A stretch of 64,000 nucleotides of DNA. Source: Butyricimonas synergistica DSM 23225. GTDB lineage: Bacteria > Bacteroidota > Bacteroidia > Bacteroidales > Marinifilaceae. A model generated the notes under the pieces. It ran no database searches. It had not been told where the DNA came from and saw only the letters and a program-made list of their open reading frames with translations. Positions 36,329-45,272 of this stretch are shown in pieces. Location of the stretch: the NCBI RefSeq assembly GCF_000379665.1, contig NZ_KB903360.1, positions 374,175 through 438,174 of the forward strand, in the 5' to 3' direction. Positions within the stretch are counted from its first letter, which is position 1. Each line of letters begins with the position of its first letter. The position numbers and the translations under genes were made by a program.

Positions 36329-37864
36329 TTACATCCTTCTAAACCAATAAACATTCTGCCGCATCAACGGGTTATTCGAGAAAGCACTGCTGCCAATACA
36401 CATAAACAACGCTCCGTCCTTTATATCTTGCTCGCTAAGAGTTCTGAACTTCCCCTTCAACTCCGTGTTCACGTAACCGTTACGAATCACGTCAAAATAA
36501 CGATGCCCTTCCAACAAAAGCTCTTTTTGCCTTTCCAAAAATACCGTGTAACGCAAATCCCCGTTATCCTCGGAACTATCGTAACTTTTCGCCCCGGCAC
36601 GCCTCCGGATCTCGTTCAAATCAACAATTGCACCTTCCGTATCGCCTAACCTTGCCCGGCACTCCGCCCTTAAAAGATAGATATCAGCCAATCGCCACCA
36701 AACCCTGTTTTGGTTCAACCCGCACATATATCCCATATCTTTATCAAACACGGCTTCCCTGTATTTATACACGTGTGCGCTACCACCAGCCTTCTCTGCC
36801 AATTCATCTACCTTATAAAAGTACGCCTCCTTACGTGAATCTCCATTCGCAAACCACTTGTTCACGGTTGCCACCTTTATTTTATATGCCCCATGCTTAA
36901 TGCTTTCTTCATTTGCAAAAGGATTAAAAGGATAATTCATGTAAACTTCATAAGCAAGCAATTTCACCAACGCCATCATATCACTGGAGGAACTCAATTC
37001 ATACTCAAACCCCCTATTTATCGTTTCATATATAGATTCCGGACTATTTTCCACCAATCCCCGGGTACAGACAGCTTCCGGGTTCGGTTCCAAAGAATAA
37101 ACGCCGGAACCGATAATGCCGCTACAAGCTTTTTCTGCCTCTTCCCACAACACCTTCTCATTATAATCCTGATCCGAAGCAAAATACTTGCAACCGGCAC
37201 GCCAGGCACAAAGATAAGCATACAATGCATTAGCCGCACCCTTGCCAGGGGTTGCCTTGTTCGCATAATTTTCCCCTTTCCAATTGGTCATCTTGTCAAA
37301 TTCAGGAAGTATATCGACCGCTTCCCGAGCCAATTCGATGGCATAAGCAGCAACTTCATCCCACGGGGACTTAGCCGTTGGCTTAAAAATCACGTCATCT
37401 TTTACCAGCATACAATCCCCCCAACGTTGCACGAGGCGCAAATAAAACATCGCTTTAAAAAACAATGCCTGACCTTTGTAAATATTCCTCCGTTCACGGG
37501 ACAAAGAAGCATCATCCACCCTCTTCAATATGGCATTAGCCTTGGCTATCCCTAAATAATAACCTTGCCAATGATTTGTATTATAATTCACAATCTCTTC
37601 CGAAGTATAATCATTCGTGCATCCCCCCGTTACCCAATCGGCAATTTCATCCACGTAAAAACCTTTTTGCTCCTGTACCAACGGATCATTCATAATACAC
37701 GTCTGCCTTAATTCTTGTTCGACTCCGGCAATAGCCGATTCAAAATCTTGCGGGGTCGTCAAAGCATTGTTTAACGTCAACGAATTCTCCGGCAAAACAT
37801 CCAATTGATCATCGCAACCAACCACGCACCAACCCAAAATCAGCAACAATACCACTATTCTCAT
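36329..37864 (-). CDS. SusD/RagB-like lipoprotein of the FAS1 cassette, copy 1
   Basis: A SusD-family protein of 511 aa: lipobox WCVVGC, then DDQLDVLPENSLTLNNALT. Helical repeats include YKGQALFFKAMFYLRLVQRWGDC, and the C-terminal block WRLADIYLLRAECRARLGDTEGA is followed by DLNEIRRRAGA. The start is set by a strong AAGGAGGA seven bases before MRIVVLLL; an ATG two codons upstream would abut that site. It pairs with the SusC gene immediately upstream and is 511 vs 514 aa for its paralogue at 60.4 kb. Ligand unknown. Confidence 0.94.
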   Translation of the reverse strand: MRIVVLLLILGWCVVGCDDQLDVLPENSLTLNNALTTPQDFESAIAGVEQELRQTCIMNDPLVQEQKGFYVDEIADWVTGGCTNDYTSEEIVNYNTNHWQGYYLGIAKANAILKRVDDASLSRERRNIYKGQALFFKAMFYLRLVQRWGDCMLVKDDVIFKPTAKSPWDEVAAYAIELAREAVDILPEFDKMTNWKGENYANKATPGKGAANALYAYLCAWRAGCKYFASDQDYNEKVLWEEAEKACSGIIGSGVYSLEPNPEAVCTRGLVENSPESIYETINRGFEYELSSSSDMMALVKLLAYEVYMNYPFNPFANEESIKHGAYKIKVATVNKWFANGDSRKEAYFYKVDELAEKAGGSAHVYKYREAVFDKDMGYMCGLNQNRVWWRLADIYLLRAECRARLGDTEGAIVDLNEIRRRAGAKSYDSSEDNGDLRYTVFLERQKELLLEGHRYFDVIRNGYVNTELKGKFRTLSEQDIKDGALFMCIGSSAFSNNPLMRQNVYWFRRM

Positions 37865-37870
37865 AACCAT

Positions 37871-37878
37871 TCCTCCTT
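37871..37878 (-). promoter_or_regulatory. Shine-Dalgarno site that decides the SusD start
   Basis: AAGGAGGA lies seven bases before the ATG at 37864 and overlaps the SusC stop codon. Strong SD sites are uncommon in Bacteroidota, so this suggests deliberate coupling of SusD to SusC translation. Confidence 0.6.
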
Positions 37879-40800
37879 AAAATTTAACGGTTAAACCTAA
37901 CGTGAATTTCCGGGCAAGCGGGTAATTCCACCCGGGATCTACCCCATTCTCGATACTTACTGTTTCCGGGTCTATTCCGGAATAATTCGTCCATGTCCAC
38001 AGATTCTCTCCCGTGAGAAACACTCTCATTTGAGAAATTCCCCAACGTTCCGTGATTCGCTCCGGCAAATTATAACCGACAGTCACGGTCTTCAATTTCA
38101 AATAATTCACTTTCTCCACTTGGCGGTCCAAAGGATAAGTTCCATACTGATATTTCCCCGCCAATTGATACAAGGGATATTCCGCACTATTATCTCCCGC
38201 TTTTTCCCAGAAAGAAACCTTGTTAAAATCCAACAACAAAGGATGATCATAATACTTGTTCGATGGATCCGTTACGAATATCAAAGAATTAATTCCCAAT
38301 TGATTCACCATATGTCGCCCAATAGAATAATGCATCACGAGGTTCAAATCAAAATTTTTCCACACGAATTCATTCACGATACCTCCATTAGCTATGGGCA
38401 ATGCGCTTTCCAAAGCAACGGGATCGGCATAATCAATTCTCCCGTCTCCATTCACGTCCACAAACTTATAATCCCCAACCGTGTAAAAATTTGATTTACT
38501 ATAATCCGGGTACAAATAACAATTTTCTCCCCCGCTTGAGAACATGGTAGGCACATCCTCCTGTTGATTAATAAATCCCTGCGTCAAATACCCCCAAATA
38601 CGATTCAACGGTTTCCCCACGACAAGCTGCGTGTTCAAATCCTTGCCCGTTTCAGATTTTTCAATCCGGTTCCAATTCCTCGCCCCGTTCACCGATACTT
38701 TCCAATAAAAATCTGAATTGCGTAAAATCTCGAACTTCACCAAAAGCTCCAAGCCCTCGTTCGAAATCGCCCCGGCATTTCGCCATTGGTGATAATAACC
38801 ATTATAATCACCCACAAGAGGAACCCGAAACAATAATTTATCCGTGTAACGATAATAATAATCTAAAGTAATCCCCAGCCGACAATTAAACAAATCCAGA
38901 TCCAAACCGAAATCATATTGGTCAGTTTCTTCCCACGAAAGATCATTATTATATAACCCTCCTACAAGATTGGGCTCCAATACGGAATTCCCATATTCCG
39001 GCCTCTCCCCCAACGACATCAACCCTAAAGCTAAATAAGCATCCTTAAATTGCTTTCCGGATTTACCCCAACTTGCGCGCAATTTCCCGAAAGAAAGCCA
39101 ACCGAAATTATCCCTAACAAAATCTTCCTCCGAGAACGTCCATCCGGCAGCCACGGAAGGGAAAGCCCCCCAGCGGCAATCCTTGCCAAAAACAGAACTC
39201 CCATCCCGCCGGTAACTGGCAGAAAAAAGATATTTCTTCTTGTAATTATATTCCATACGCCCAAAAAAGGAAATCAACTTTTTCTCTTCCATATTTGAAC
39301 GATAATGCTGGAAAGCCACGGGAACCTGTTGTCCCCATCGGTCTACATAACCGAGCTCCGGCATACCCGAAGGCGCATAATAGATTTTATCGCTCGGGGA
39401 ATTTTCGGCGCTTCCCCCGTTGTACTCCATCTGGTCATACTCGTAAGAAAAACCCGCCATAAAACTCAAGGAATGATGCTCTTTAAAAACCTTTTGATAA
39501 GAAACAAGGTCCTCGTTCAACACCATCAAATTAATACTTGTTTCCCCGATAGATTTAGAAAAACCGTCATCATCCAAATAGGAAGGTTGGAAATAATTCC
39601 GCCGATGGATAGAATAATCAGCAGCCAAAGATGCCGATACATTCAACCCGGGAATCACATCATAACCGACCTTAAAATTACTCCGCAAACGCACGCCCCG
39701 GTTCTTTTCTTTGGTTCCCCGCAACGCGTCCAACGTGGCTTGCCATGATTGGGACCCCTCTCCCGGGTAAAGGGAACTCAACCAAAAAGGATCACCCGGC
39801 ACGGCTTCTATTGATGGCGCTGTCCAACCCAATTCTTCCGTCTTCTCTCCCCTGTCACGGGTTAAAAGCGAGGCATTCATCCGCAAATCCACGTTCAGGC
39901 GATTTACCGGCGTCACGTTCAACGTGGTATTCAAATCTACCCGCCTGAATCCGGTCCCCACGAACACGCCCGACTCGTCATAAAATCCCAAACCTATGCC
40001 ATAATTCATGTTTTCACCTCCGCCATAGGTTTGCACGTTCGCGTTCAACACTTTGCCCGTGCGAAAATAAGTGGGGAAAAAATTTGTCTGGTTATTATAA
40101 AAAGAATTCAAACTATCTTGATAAATCAACGCGGCAGGTCCCCCCGGCTGCGCCGAAAAAAAATAATCGTAAATAGTTTCTTTATTCTCAAACGCCTCTT
40201 CATTAGAAACCGGGTACTTGTACACTTGTGTCAACGGATCATAATAAGCCTTTTTCGTGTTCGCGATAGCTAACAAACGGGCATTGCGTTCCGCCTTACC
40301 CACCGTAATCGTGGGTAGCTCCGGTACCCAACTCCAGCTATATGACACGTTAGCCGAAAAATTCGCTTTCATATTCTTCCGCCCCTTTTTTGTGGTCACG
40401 ATAATCACCCCGTTCGCCGCACGCGAACCGTAAAGCGAAGCGGCGGAAGCGTCTTTTAACACCTGTATAGACTCTATCATGTCCGGGTTAATATCCGATA
40501 AAAGATTTGTTCCCGTCACCGGGGAATCAAAAGCATTCAAAGGCACCCCGTCAACCACCCAAAGCGGATCGGAAAAACGATTTTGCTGGGAAACATTAAA
40601 AGAATTATATCCCCGGATAACAATCGCCGTACCTCCGCCACCGGGAGAACCGGACATTTGGGTTATATCCAATCCGGCAACACGCCCTTGCAACAATCCG
40701 GCAATACTCGTCGAAGGAATCCCCTTCAATTCCTCCGCTTTCACCACGGAAATAGATCCCGTGGCTTCCCGCCTTGTCGTTGTTCCGTAAGCCACCACTA

Positions 40801-41443
40801 CCGTTTCATCCAAAACCTGCACATCCTCCGCCATTACCACTAGAAGAGTATCTCTTGTTTCCCGCGTGAAATCTACCCTTTGCGGTTTATAACCCACGAA
40901 CGTGAATTCCAGCGTTCCCTTGTCCACGGGCAACAGCAACGAGAAAAATCCCTTCGTGTTTGTCGCGGTACCTACAGCCGTTCCTCCCAATTTTACCGTC
41001 ACCCCAGGCATCGGCACTTTCTTCTCGTCAATTACTTTGCCGACAATCCGGAACTCCTTTTTCTCTTCGGTGACGTTTCTCGACTTGATAATAACAACGT
41101 TATTCACGAGCGTGTAGGTCAAATTCGTTCCCCGTAATATTTGTTCCAGCACATCTTCCAGGGAAACCTCCCGAACATCGACATCAATCTCTTTTACCTT
41201 ACGAATTTCGGAATTATCAATGTTATAAAAGAAACCGACATCCGTCTGCAACTTCAACGCCTGGATCACCTCCTCCAGGTCCACCCCTTTCATTTGCAGG
41301 GTAACTACCTTATTTTGGGAATGCAATTTCGCCGACACGTGTAGCGAAGCAACAAACACAAAAACAAATAAAAATCTCGCCATAAGCCATAATTTTCGTA
41401 AACTATTCCTTCTGATGGGAACAGACCTCTGATTTTTTTTCAT
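37877..41443 (-). CDS. SusC/RagA-type TonB-dependent transporter with STN domain, FAS1 cassette copy 1
   Basis: The 1188-aa receptor starts MKKNQRSVPIRRNSLRK with a signal segment (ARFLFVFVFVASLHVSA). It has an STN domain (LQMKGVDLEEVIQALKLQ...), a regulatory-like beta domain (GKVIDEKKVPMPGVTV), and the plug with TVVVAYGTTTRREATGSISV and VVDGVPLNAFDSP. The RAANGVIIVTTKKG motif leads to a long barrel ending LGLTVKF. The longer reading (16 codons more) crosses a clear ATG and is rejected. It belongs with the adjacent FecR and sigma genes. The downstream region from the plug on is very like the partial SusC at 62-64 kb. Confidence 0.95.
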   Translation of the reverse strand: MKKNQRSVPIRRNSLRKLWLMARFLFVFVFVASLHVSAKLHSQNKVVTLQMKGVDLEEVIQALKLQTDVGFFYNIDNSEIRKVKEIDVDVREVSLEDVLEQILRGTNLTYTLVNNVVIIKSRNVTEEKKEFRIVGKVIDEKKVPMPGVTVKLGGTAVGTATNTKGFFSLLLPVDKGTLEFTFVGYKPQRVDFTRETRDTLLVVMAEDVQVLDETVVVAYGTTTRREATGSISVVKAEELKGIPSTSIAGLLQGRVAGLDITQMSGSPGGGGTAIVIRGYNSFNVSQQNRFSDPLWVVDGVPLNAFDSPVTGTNLLSDINPDMIESIQVLKDASAASLYGSRAANGVIIVTTKKGRKNMKANFSANVSYSWSWVPELPTITVGKAERNARLLAIANTKKAYYDPLTQVYKYPVSNEEAFENKETIYDYFFSAQPGGPAALIYQDSLNSFYNNQTNFFPTYFRTGKVLNANVQTYGGGENMNYGIGLGFYDESGVFVGTGFRRVDLNTTLNVTPVNRLNVDLRMNASLLTRDRGEKTEELGWTAPSIEAVPGDPFWLSSLYPGEGSQSWQATLDALRGTKEKNRGVRLRSNFKVGYDVIPGLNVSASLAADYSIHRRNYFQPSYLDDDGFSKSIGETSINLMVLNEDLVSYQKVFKEHHSLSFMAGFSYEYDQMEYNGGSAENSPSDKIYYAPSGMPELGYVDRWGQQVPVAFQHYRSNMEEKKLISFFGRMEYNYKKKYLFSASYRRDGSSVFGKDCRWGAFPSVAAGWTFSEEDFVRDNFGWLSFGKLRASWGKSGKQFKDAYLALGLMSLGERPEYGNSVLEPNLVGGLYNNDLSWEETDQYDFGLDLDLFNCRLGITLDYYYRYTDKLLFRVPLVGDYNGYYHQWRNAGAISNEGLELLVKFEILRNSDFYWKVSVNGARNWNRIEKSETGKDLNTQLVVGKPLNRIWGYLTQGFINQQEDVPTMFSSGGENCYLYPDYSKSNFYTVGDYKFVDVNGDGRIDYADPVALESALPIANGGIVNEFVWKNFDLNLVMHYSIGRHMVNQLGINSLIFVTDPSNKYYDHPLLLDFNKVSFWEKAGDNSAEYPLYQLAGKYQYGTYPLDRQVEKVNYLKLKTVTVGYNLPERITERWGISQMRVFLTGENLWTWTNYSGIDPETVSIENGVDPGWNYPLARKFTLGLTVKF

Positions 41444-41469
41444 ACATTTGTAATTAAATGAAACATATT

Positions 41470-41540
41470 GGGAACAATTCTTGCTAAACACTTGTTCCCA
41501 GTGGATTATCTAAAGCAGGAGTTGCTGCTAACAACTCCTG
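41470..41540 (-). promoter_or_regulatory. Two hairpins between FecR and SusC
   Basis: CAGGAGTTG (41516-41524) pairs perfectly with CAACTCCTG (41532-41540), and GGGAACA (41470-41476) with TGTTCCC (41493-41499). They lie in tandem in the gap between FecR and SusC, like the single hairpin in the same gap of the 32-kb system. No strong T-tract follows either on the minus strand. Confidence 0.55.
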
Positions 41541-41548
41541 TTTCCAAT

Positions 41549-42715
41549 TTATTCACACACCACGACAGTCCGTCCCTTCACGTTGAAATGCACATCACCC
41601 GCTTCCGCTATCACATCAAGCACTTCCTGCAAACTCGTTTGTCGTTTCATGATTCCGAAAAAACGTTTTTGCTTCAAACCCGGGTTTTGGTAAAAAATTT
41701 CCACATCAAACCACCGGGCTACTTTTCGCAAAATGGTTTCCAGATTATCATTCCGGGAAACAAAAAGCCCCTCTCTCCATGCCGTGTAAGGATAAACATC
41801 CACCTTGACGATTTCCGGCTTGCCCGTTTCTCGATTCAACAGGAACTGTTCCCCGGGAACAATTTTCTGGAATTCAACAGATACGGTATTTTTCACTCGT
41901 ACCCCGACAGAGCCTTTTATCAAGGTCGTTTTGGAAATATCTTCATCCTCGTAAGCCATCACGTTGAATTCCGTTCCGAACACTTTCACCTCCTCACGCG
42001 ACGTTTCCACCACAAAAGGACTCTCCCCTTGGGTCACTTCAAAATAAGCTTCCCCGGTCAATTGCACCCGCCTCTCGCCCTCTGAAAAAACGGTAGGATA
42101 ACGCAAGCGGGATGCCGAATTCAAATGTATTTTCGTCCCATCCCCCAAAACAACCATATACTCCCCGGAAGCGGGAACCGCCAGTTCGTTATAAACACTC
42201 CCGCTTGTTGCAACAGAATCCGCATCATACCTCAACACTCCGTCTTCCACCCGAATCGCCACATGGTCTTTATTAATGGTTCTCGTTGCTAAAGTAGAAT
42301 CCAGCACGACTCGCTCCCCATGGCTCAACTGTAAAGTAACCGCGGCATGACCTGGCATCGGTTGTGCTATCACGGGCACAAACATCTTCTTTTTTTCACT
42401 TGTCGCCCGGATAATCCACCCCGCTGTCAATAAAATCAAAACACCGGCAGCAACACCGCTCCACCGTACCCAACCAATAAATCGTCCTGCCCTCCCTTTG
42501 CGTTTCACCTCTGACAAACATTTTTCAACATCCACGCGGGAACACTCCCTCGCCATGGTCTTCTCCTGTTGGCGGCAGAAACGTTCATAATACAACCTAT
42601 GTTCCCCGCTTTCGGCATACCAAGTGTCAAATGCCTGTTGTTCCTCACCGGAAAGCGGTTCTCCCGTCATTTTCCGGTACAAAAGAGATACATTTATAAA
42701 CTCCAATTCATTCAT
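41549..42715 (-). CDS. FecR-family anti-sigma factor
   Basis: The 388-aa membrane anti-sigma factor for the FAS1 SusCD system. Cytoplasmic part with EEQQAFDTWYAESGEHRL, TM helix near residues 85-106 (WSGVAAGVLILLTAGWII), and periplasmic FecR domain with HLNSASRLRYPTVFSEGERRV and GEAYFEVTQGESPF. The C-terminal DUF4974-like module is LETILRKVARWFDVEIFY. It receives the STN signal from SusC and releases the sigma factor encoded just upstream. Gap to sigma 71 bp. Confidence 0.93.
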   Translation of the reverse strand: MNELEFINVSLLYRKMTGEPLSGEEQQAFDTWYAESGEHRLYYERFCRQQEKTMARECSRVDVEKCLSEVKRKGRAGRFIGWVRWSGVAAGVLILLTAGWIIRATSEKKKMFVPVIAQPMPGHAAVTLQLSHGERVVLDSTLATRTINKDHVAIRVEDGVLRYDADSVATSGSVYNELAVPASGEYMVVLGDGTKIHLNSASRLRYPTVFSEGERRVQLTGEAYFEVTQGESPFVVETSREEVKVFGTEFNVMAYEDEDISKTTLIKGSVGVRVKNTVSVEFQKIVPGEQFLLNRETGKPEIVKVDVYPYTAWREGLFVSRNDNLETILRKVARWFDVEIFYQNPGLKQKRFFGIMKRQTSLQEVLDVIAEAGDVHFNVKGRTVVVCE

Positions 42716-42786
42716 CTGTTTTATAATTTTGCACCTAAGACGTAAAAAATTAAAAATAGGGTGAACGAAAAAATTAAAAATATACC

Positions 42787-43392
42787 CTAAACAATTTCAA
42801 ATATTGATTTACGCTTTATTTTCAACAAGATAAAAGATAAGAAAAAATGCAAGCGATCCCCGGACAAAGCCTCCCTCAAATCTTGGTACGCCTTTTTCAT
42901 ATGTGTTTTCACCGTGTTAACCGACAACCCGGTCACTTCCGCTATCCGGGGATAGCTCATCCCCTGGTAAACATTCATTTTCAATACATCCCGTCGCTGC
43001 TCCGGCAATTTTTCGATTTCCTCCTCCACCCGGCGAATCAATTCCTCCTGCTCCAACACATCAAAATCACCCGTGTAATAAGCTGCATCAAACAACTTCA
43101 CATCCAAAGGATCCGTGATCTTCAATTTGCGCAAATAATCCACGCACCCGTTTTTCACGCAACTAAAAAGATAAGAACGAGTATACGCCACTTCATTAAA
43201 ATCCTTCCGGGAAAAAAGCGCCAAAAAGACATCTTGTACCATATCCTCCGCCGTTTGCAAATCCCCCACGTAACTCTCGGCAAACAAGACAAGACGCTCA
43301 TAATACTGTTCAAATAATATATCGAACTTACTTTTCACCTCGCACTCCCTTTTTATTTTGTTACCACGAACTACTTCTCTACGCAAATTCAT
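42787..43392 (-). CDS. ECF RNA polymerase sigma factor
   Basis: A 201-aa ECF sigma with region 2 (FEQYYERLVLFAESYVGDLQTAEDMVQDVF) and region 4 (RIAEVTGLSVNTVKTHMKKAYQDL). It is the first gene of the sigma-FecR-SusC-SusD-FAS1-lipoprotein operon. The first ~20 residues are basic and may be partly untranslated, since homologues usually start near KSKFDILFEQYY, but no internal ATG is available there. Expected to activate its own operon when released by FecR. Confidence 0.92.
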   Translation of the reverse strand: MNLRREVVRGNKIKRECEVKSKFDILFEQYYERLVLFAESYVGDLQTAEDMVQDVFLALFSRKDFNEVAYTRSYLFSCVKNGCVDYLRKLKITDPLDVKLFDAAYYTGDFDVLEQEELIRRVEEEIEKLPEQRRDVLKMNVYQGMSYPRIAEVTGLSVNTVKTHMKKAYQDLREALSGDRLHFFLSFILLKIKRKSIFEIV

Positions 43393-43453
43393 TTCACGAT
43401 TATCTCATCCGTGAGCAAGCAAACAAATTCTTCATAAAAACACCTTAAAGCTA

Positions 43454-43461
43454 CAAAAATA
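43454..43461 (-). promoter_or_regulatory. -7 element for the sigma-FecR-SusCD operon
   Basis: TATTTTTG on the minus strand, a perfect TAnnTTTG box about 60 bp upstream of the sigma ATG. No clear -33 box seen; the promoter may be sigma-dependent. Confidence 0.4.
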
Positions 43462-43516
43462 ATATATAAAAATGAGAAAGCAAAGACATACTCCAGACAA
43501 TAAGAATTCATATATA

Positions 43517-43693
43517 AATCAAGTAGTAATAGTGTATTAATTCCGTTTTAATTCCGTGTAAAAACTTTTAGATAAGCTTTTATAATTCTATACGAACGCT
43601 ATTATAAATAGCGTTCGTATAGGGTTCATATAGGGTTCCTATAGCGTTTATGACGGAATTCATACGGAACTGATACACTATTGCAACTTGATT
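43517..43693. repeat. 177-bp nested palindromic element, MITE-like
   Basis: The arms 43517-43557 and 43653-43693 (41 bp) are inverted repeats with few mismatches (AATCAAGT...AATTCCGT against its complement). In the middle a perfect 14-bp inverted repeat TATACGAACGCTAT/ATAGCGTTCGTATA surrounds a 5-nt loop (43589-43602, 43608-43621), followed by TATAGGGTTC-type direct repeats. No frame is open. Outside the arms GACAATA and TATTGTC (43496-43502, 43700-43706) continue the inverted symmetry. No target-site duplication is obvious. Confidence 0.75.
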
Positions 43694-43756
43694 CCACTGT
43701 ATTGTCAACAGTACTTCCCCGTGACTTCTCACGGAATAACATATAAAAAAAAGAAA

Positions 43757-45121
43757 TTAGAATTTATATTCTTCAGCGGAACCGATACTCTCGGCTATTT
43801 CCTTGATGATTCCTTTCTCGACATAAACCGGACGGGCATATTTCCTCACCACCGGACGGTAGTGTTCAAAGACCAGTGAAGCCGTGAAACAACAGATACC
43901 GGACAAAAGGATGATACTCTGCAACCCCACGAACTTCTCGACAGCCCCCAACGCCATACTCCCAACGGGAGCCATGCCCGTGAATGCCATCGCCATATAG
44001 CCCATCACCCGTCCCCGCTTATCTTCCCGCGACAAGGTTTGCAACAAAGTATTGATAGAAGCCACCACCGCGATAATCATAAACCCGACGGGCACGCACA
44101 ACACGGCTGCCACCCACGGCACCGTCACGAAAGACATCGCTGCCAAACCGATCCCTAACAGGGCTCCGGAAAGCATCACCACTTTTCCCAAACCCAATAC
44201 GCTTTTCCGTGCTGCCAAATATAAAGCCGCCATGAACGACCCGACACCCACGCACGAGAGCAACAACCCCAGCATCTCGCTCTCCCCGCCAAGGATGGTC
44301 TTCACGTAAGCCGGGATAAAAGTCATCAACGGCAGACCGAAAAAACTAATCGCACTCATCAGCAGTAACAGCGAACGAATGGGCATATCATGTACCACGT
44401 ACAAATACCCGTCCCGCATATCTTCCCACACCCGCTGTTTCACGATCTTTTCCCGGTTAGGTTGTATCCTCATCATCAACAAGGCAATAATCACCGCAAC
44501 ATAACTGACACCATTCAACAGAAAGCATATCCCCTCGCCCAATAGACCGATCAGTACGCCCCCGACGGCGGGACCGATCAAACGGGAACCGTTAATCACG
44601 GCTGAATTTAAAGCGATAGCGTTACCCAAATTCTCCTTGGGTACCAAACTCGGGTAGAAGGATTGCCGGGTAGGATTGTCCAAGGCGTTGATTAACCCGA
44701 TCATTAAGCTCAACGCCATGATATGCCATACCTCGATCCATCCTGTCAAGGTCAGCAAAGCCATCAATAAGGCTTGGATCATGGATAACGATTGTGTCAC
44801 TACCAGCAGGCTACGCCGATTAAAACGATCGACGAAAACACTCATGTAAGGCGTGACAACCAGTATGGGAATCTGAGCCATAAAGGTCACCGTCGCCAGC
44901 AGGAACACGGAACCCGTCAAGCGGAATACCAGCCAACTCATGGCGATCTGTTGCATCCACGTCCCGATGAGCGACACGCATTGCCCCCCGAAATAAAGCC
45001 TGAAATTGCGATTCTTCAACGACGAGAATACCCGCGAGAATGCCTGGGGATTATCCGGCAATAGCTCACGGAGTCCACGCCAACCGCCCAAGAATTTATA
45101 TCTACCGTCACTTTTGTCCAT
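43757..45121 (-). CDS. MFS transporter (EntS/MFS_3 type exporter)
   Basis: A 454-aa inner-membrane protein with about 12 TM helices. The start NRNFRLYFGGQCVSLIGTWM followed by QQIAMSWLVFRLTGS is typical of the MFS_3/EntS group, as is FVDRFNRRSLLVV in the loop between helices 2 and 3. These carriers export siderophores, drugs or lipid-like compounds. The substrate is not evident here. I use the ATG at MDKSDGRYKF. Divergently arranged with menF across a 150-bp promoter region; a single-gene unit. Confidence 0.9.
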   Translation of the reverse strand: MDKSDGRYKFLGGWRGLRELLPDNPQAFSRVFSSLKNRNFRLYFGGQCVSLIGTWMQQIAMSWLVFRLTGSVFLLATVTFMAQIPILVVTPYMSVFVDRFNRRSLLVVTQSLSMIQALLMALLTLTGWIEVWHIMALSLMIGLINALDNPTRQSFYPSLVPKENLGNAIALNSAVINGSRLIGPAVGGVLIGLLGEGICFLLNGVSYVAVIIALLMMRIQPNREKIVKQRVWEDMRDGYLYVVHDMPIRSLLLLMSAISFFGLPLMTFIPAYVKTILGGESEMLGLLLSCVGVGSFMAALYLAARKSVLGLGKVVMLSGALLGIGLAAMSFVTVPWVAAVLCVPVGFMIIAVVASINTLLQTLSREDKRGRVMGYMAMAFTGMAPVGSMALGAVEKFVGLQSIILLSGICCFTASLVFEHYRPVVRKYARPVYVEKGIIKEIAESIGSAEEYKF

Positions 45122-45180
45122 GCTATTTTTTTTACCGTGCCAACTTGTAACTTGCAACGTGGCGCAGCCACAACAACTTA

Positions 45181-45188
45181 CAAAAGTA
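45181..45188 (-). promoter_or_regulatory. -7 element for the MFS gene
   Basis: TACTTTTG matches TAnnTTTG on the minus strand, about 60 bp before the ATG at 45121. No clear -33. Confidence 0.45.
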
Positions 45189-45233
45189 GTTAGTTTTTAA
45201 CGGAATCATGAAGCATAGCGGAAGAATTTTAGT

Positions 45234-45241
45234 TACTTTCG
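45234..45241 (+). promoter_or_regulatory. Probable -7 element for the men operon
   Basis: TACTTTCG is a one-mismatch TAnnTTTG box 31 bp before the menF ATG. Weak evidence on its own. Confidence 0.35.
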
Positions 45242-45272
45242 CGTAAAGATTAGGGTACACACGTTTAACGCC

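Noticed and set aside
43589-43650. CRISPR-like or tandem repeat array from TATAGGGTTC units
   Set aside because: Only two to three degenerate units without regular spacers; better explained as part of the nested palindromic element.
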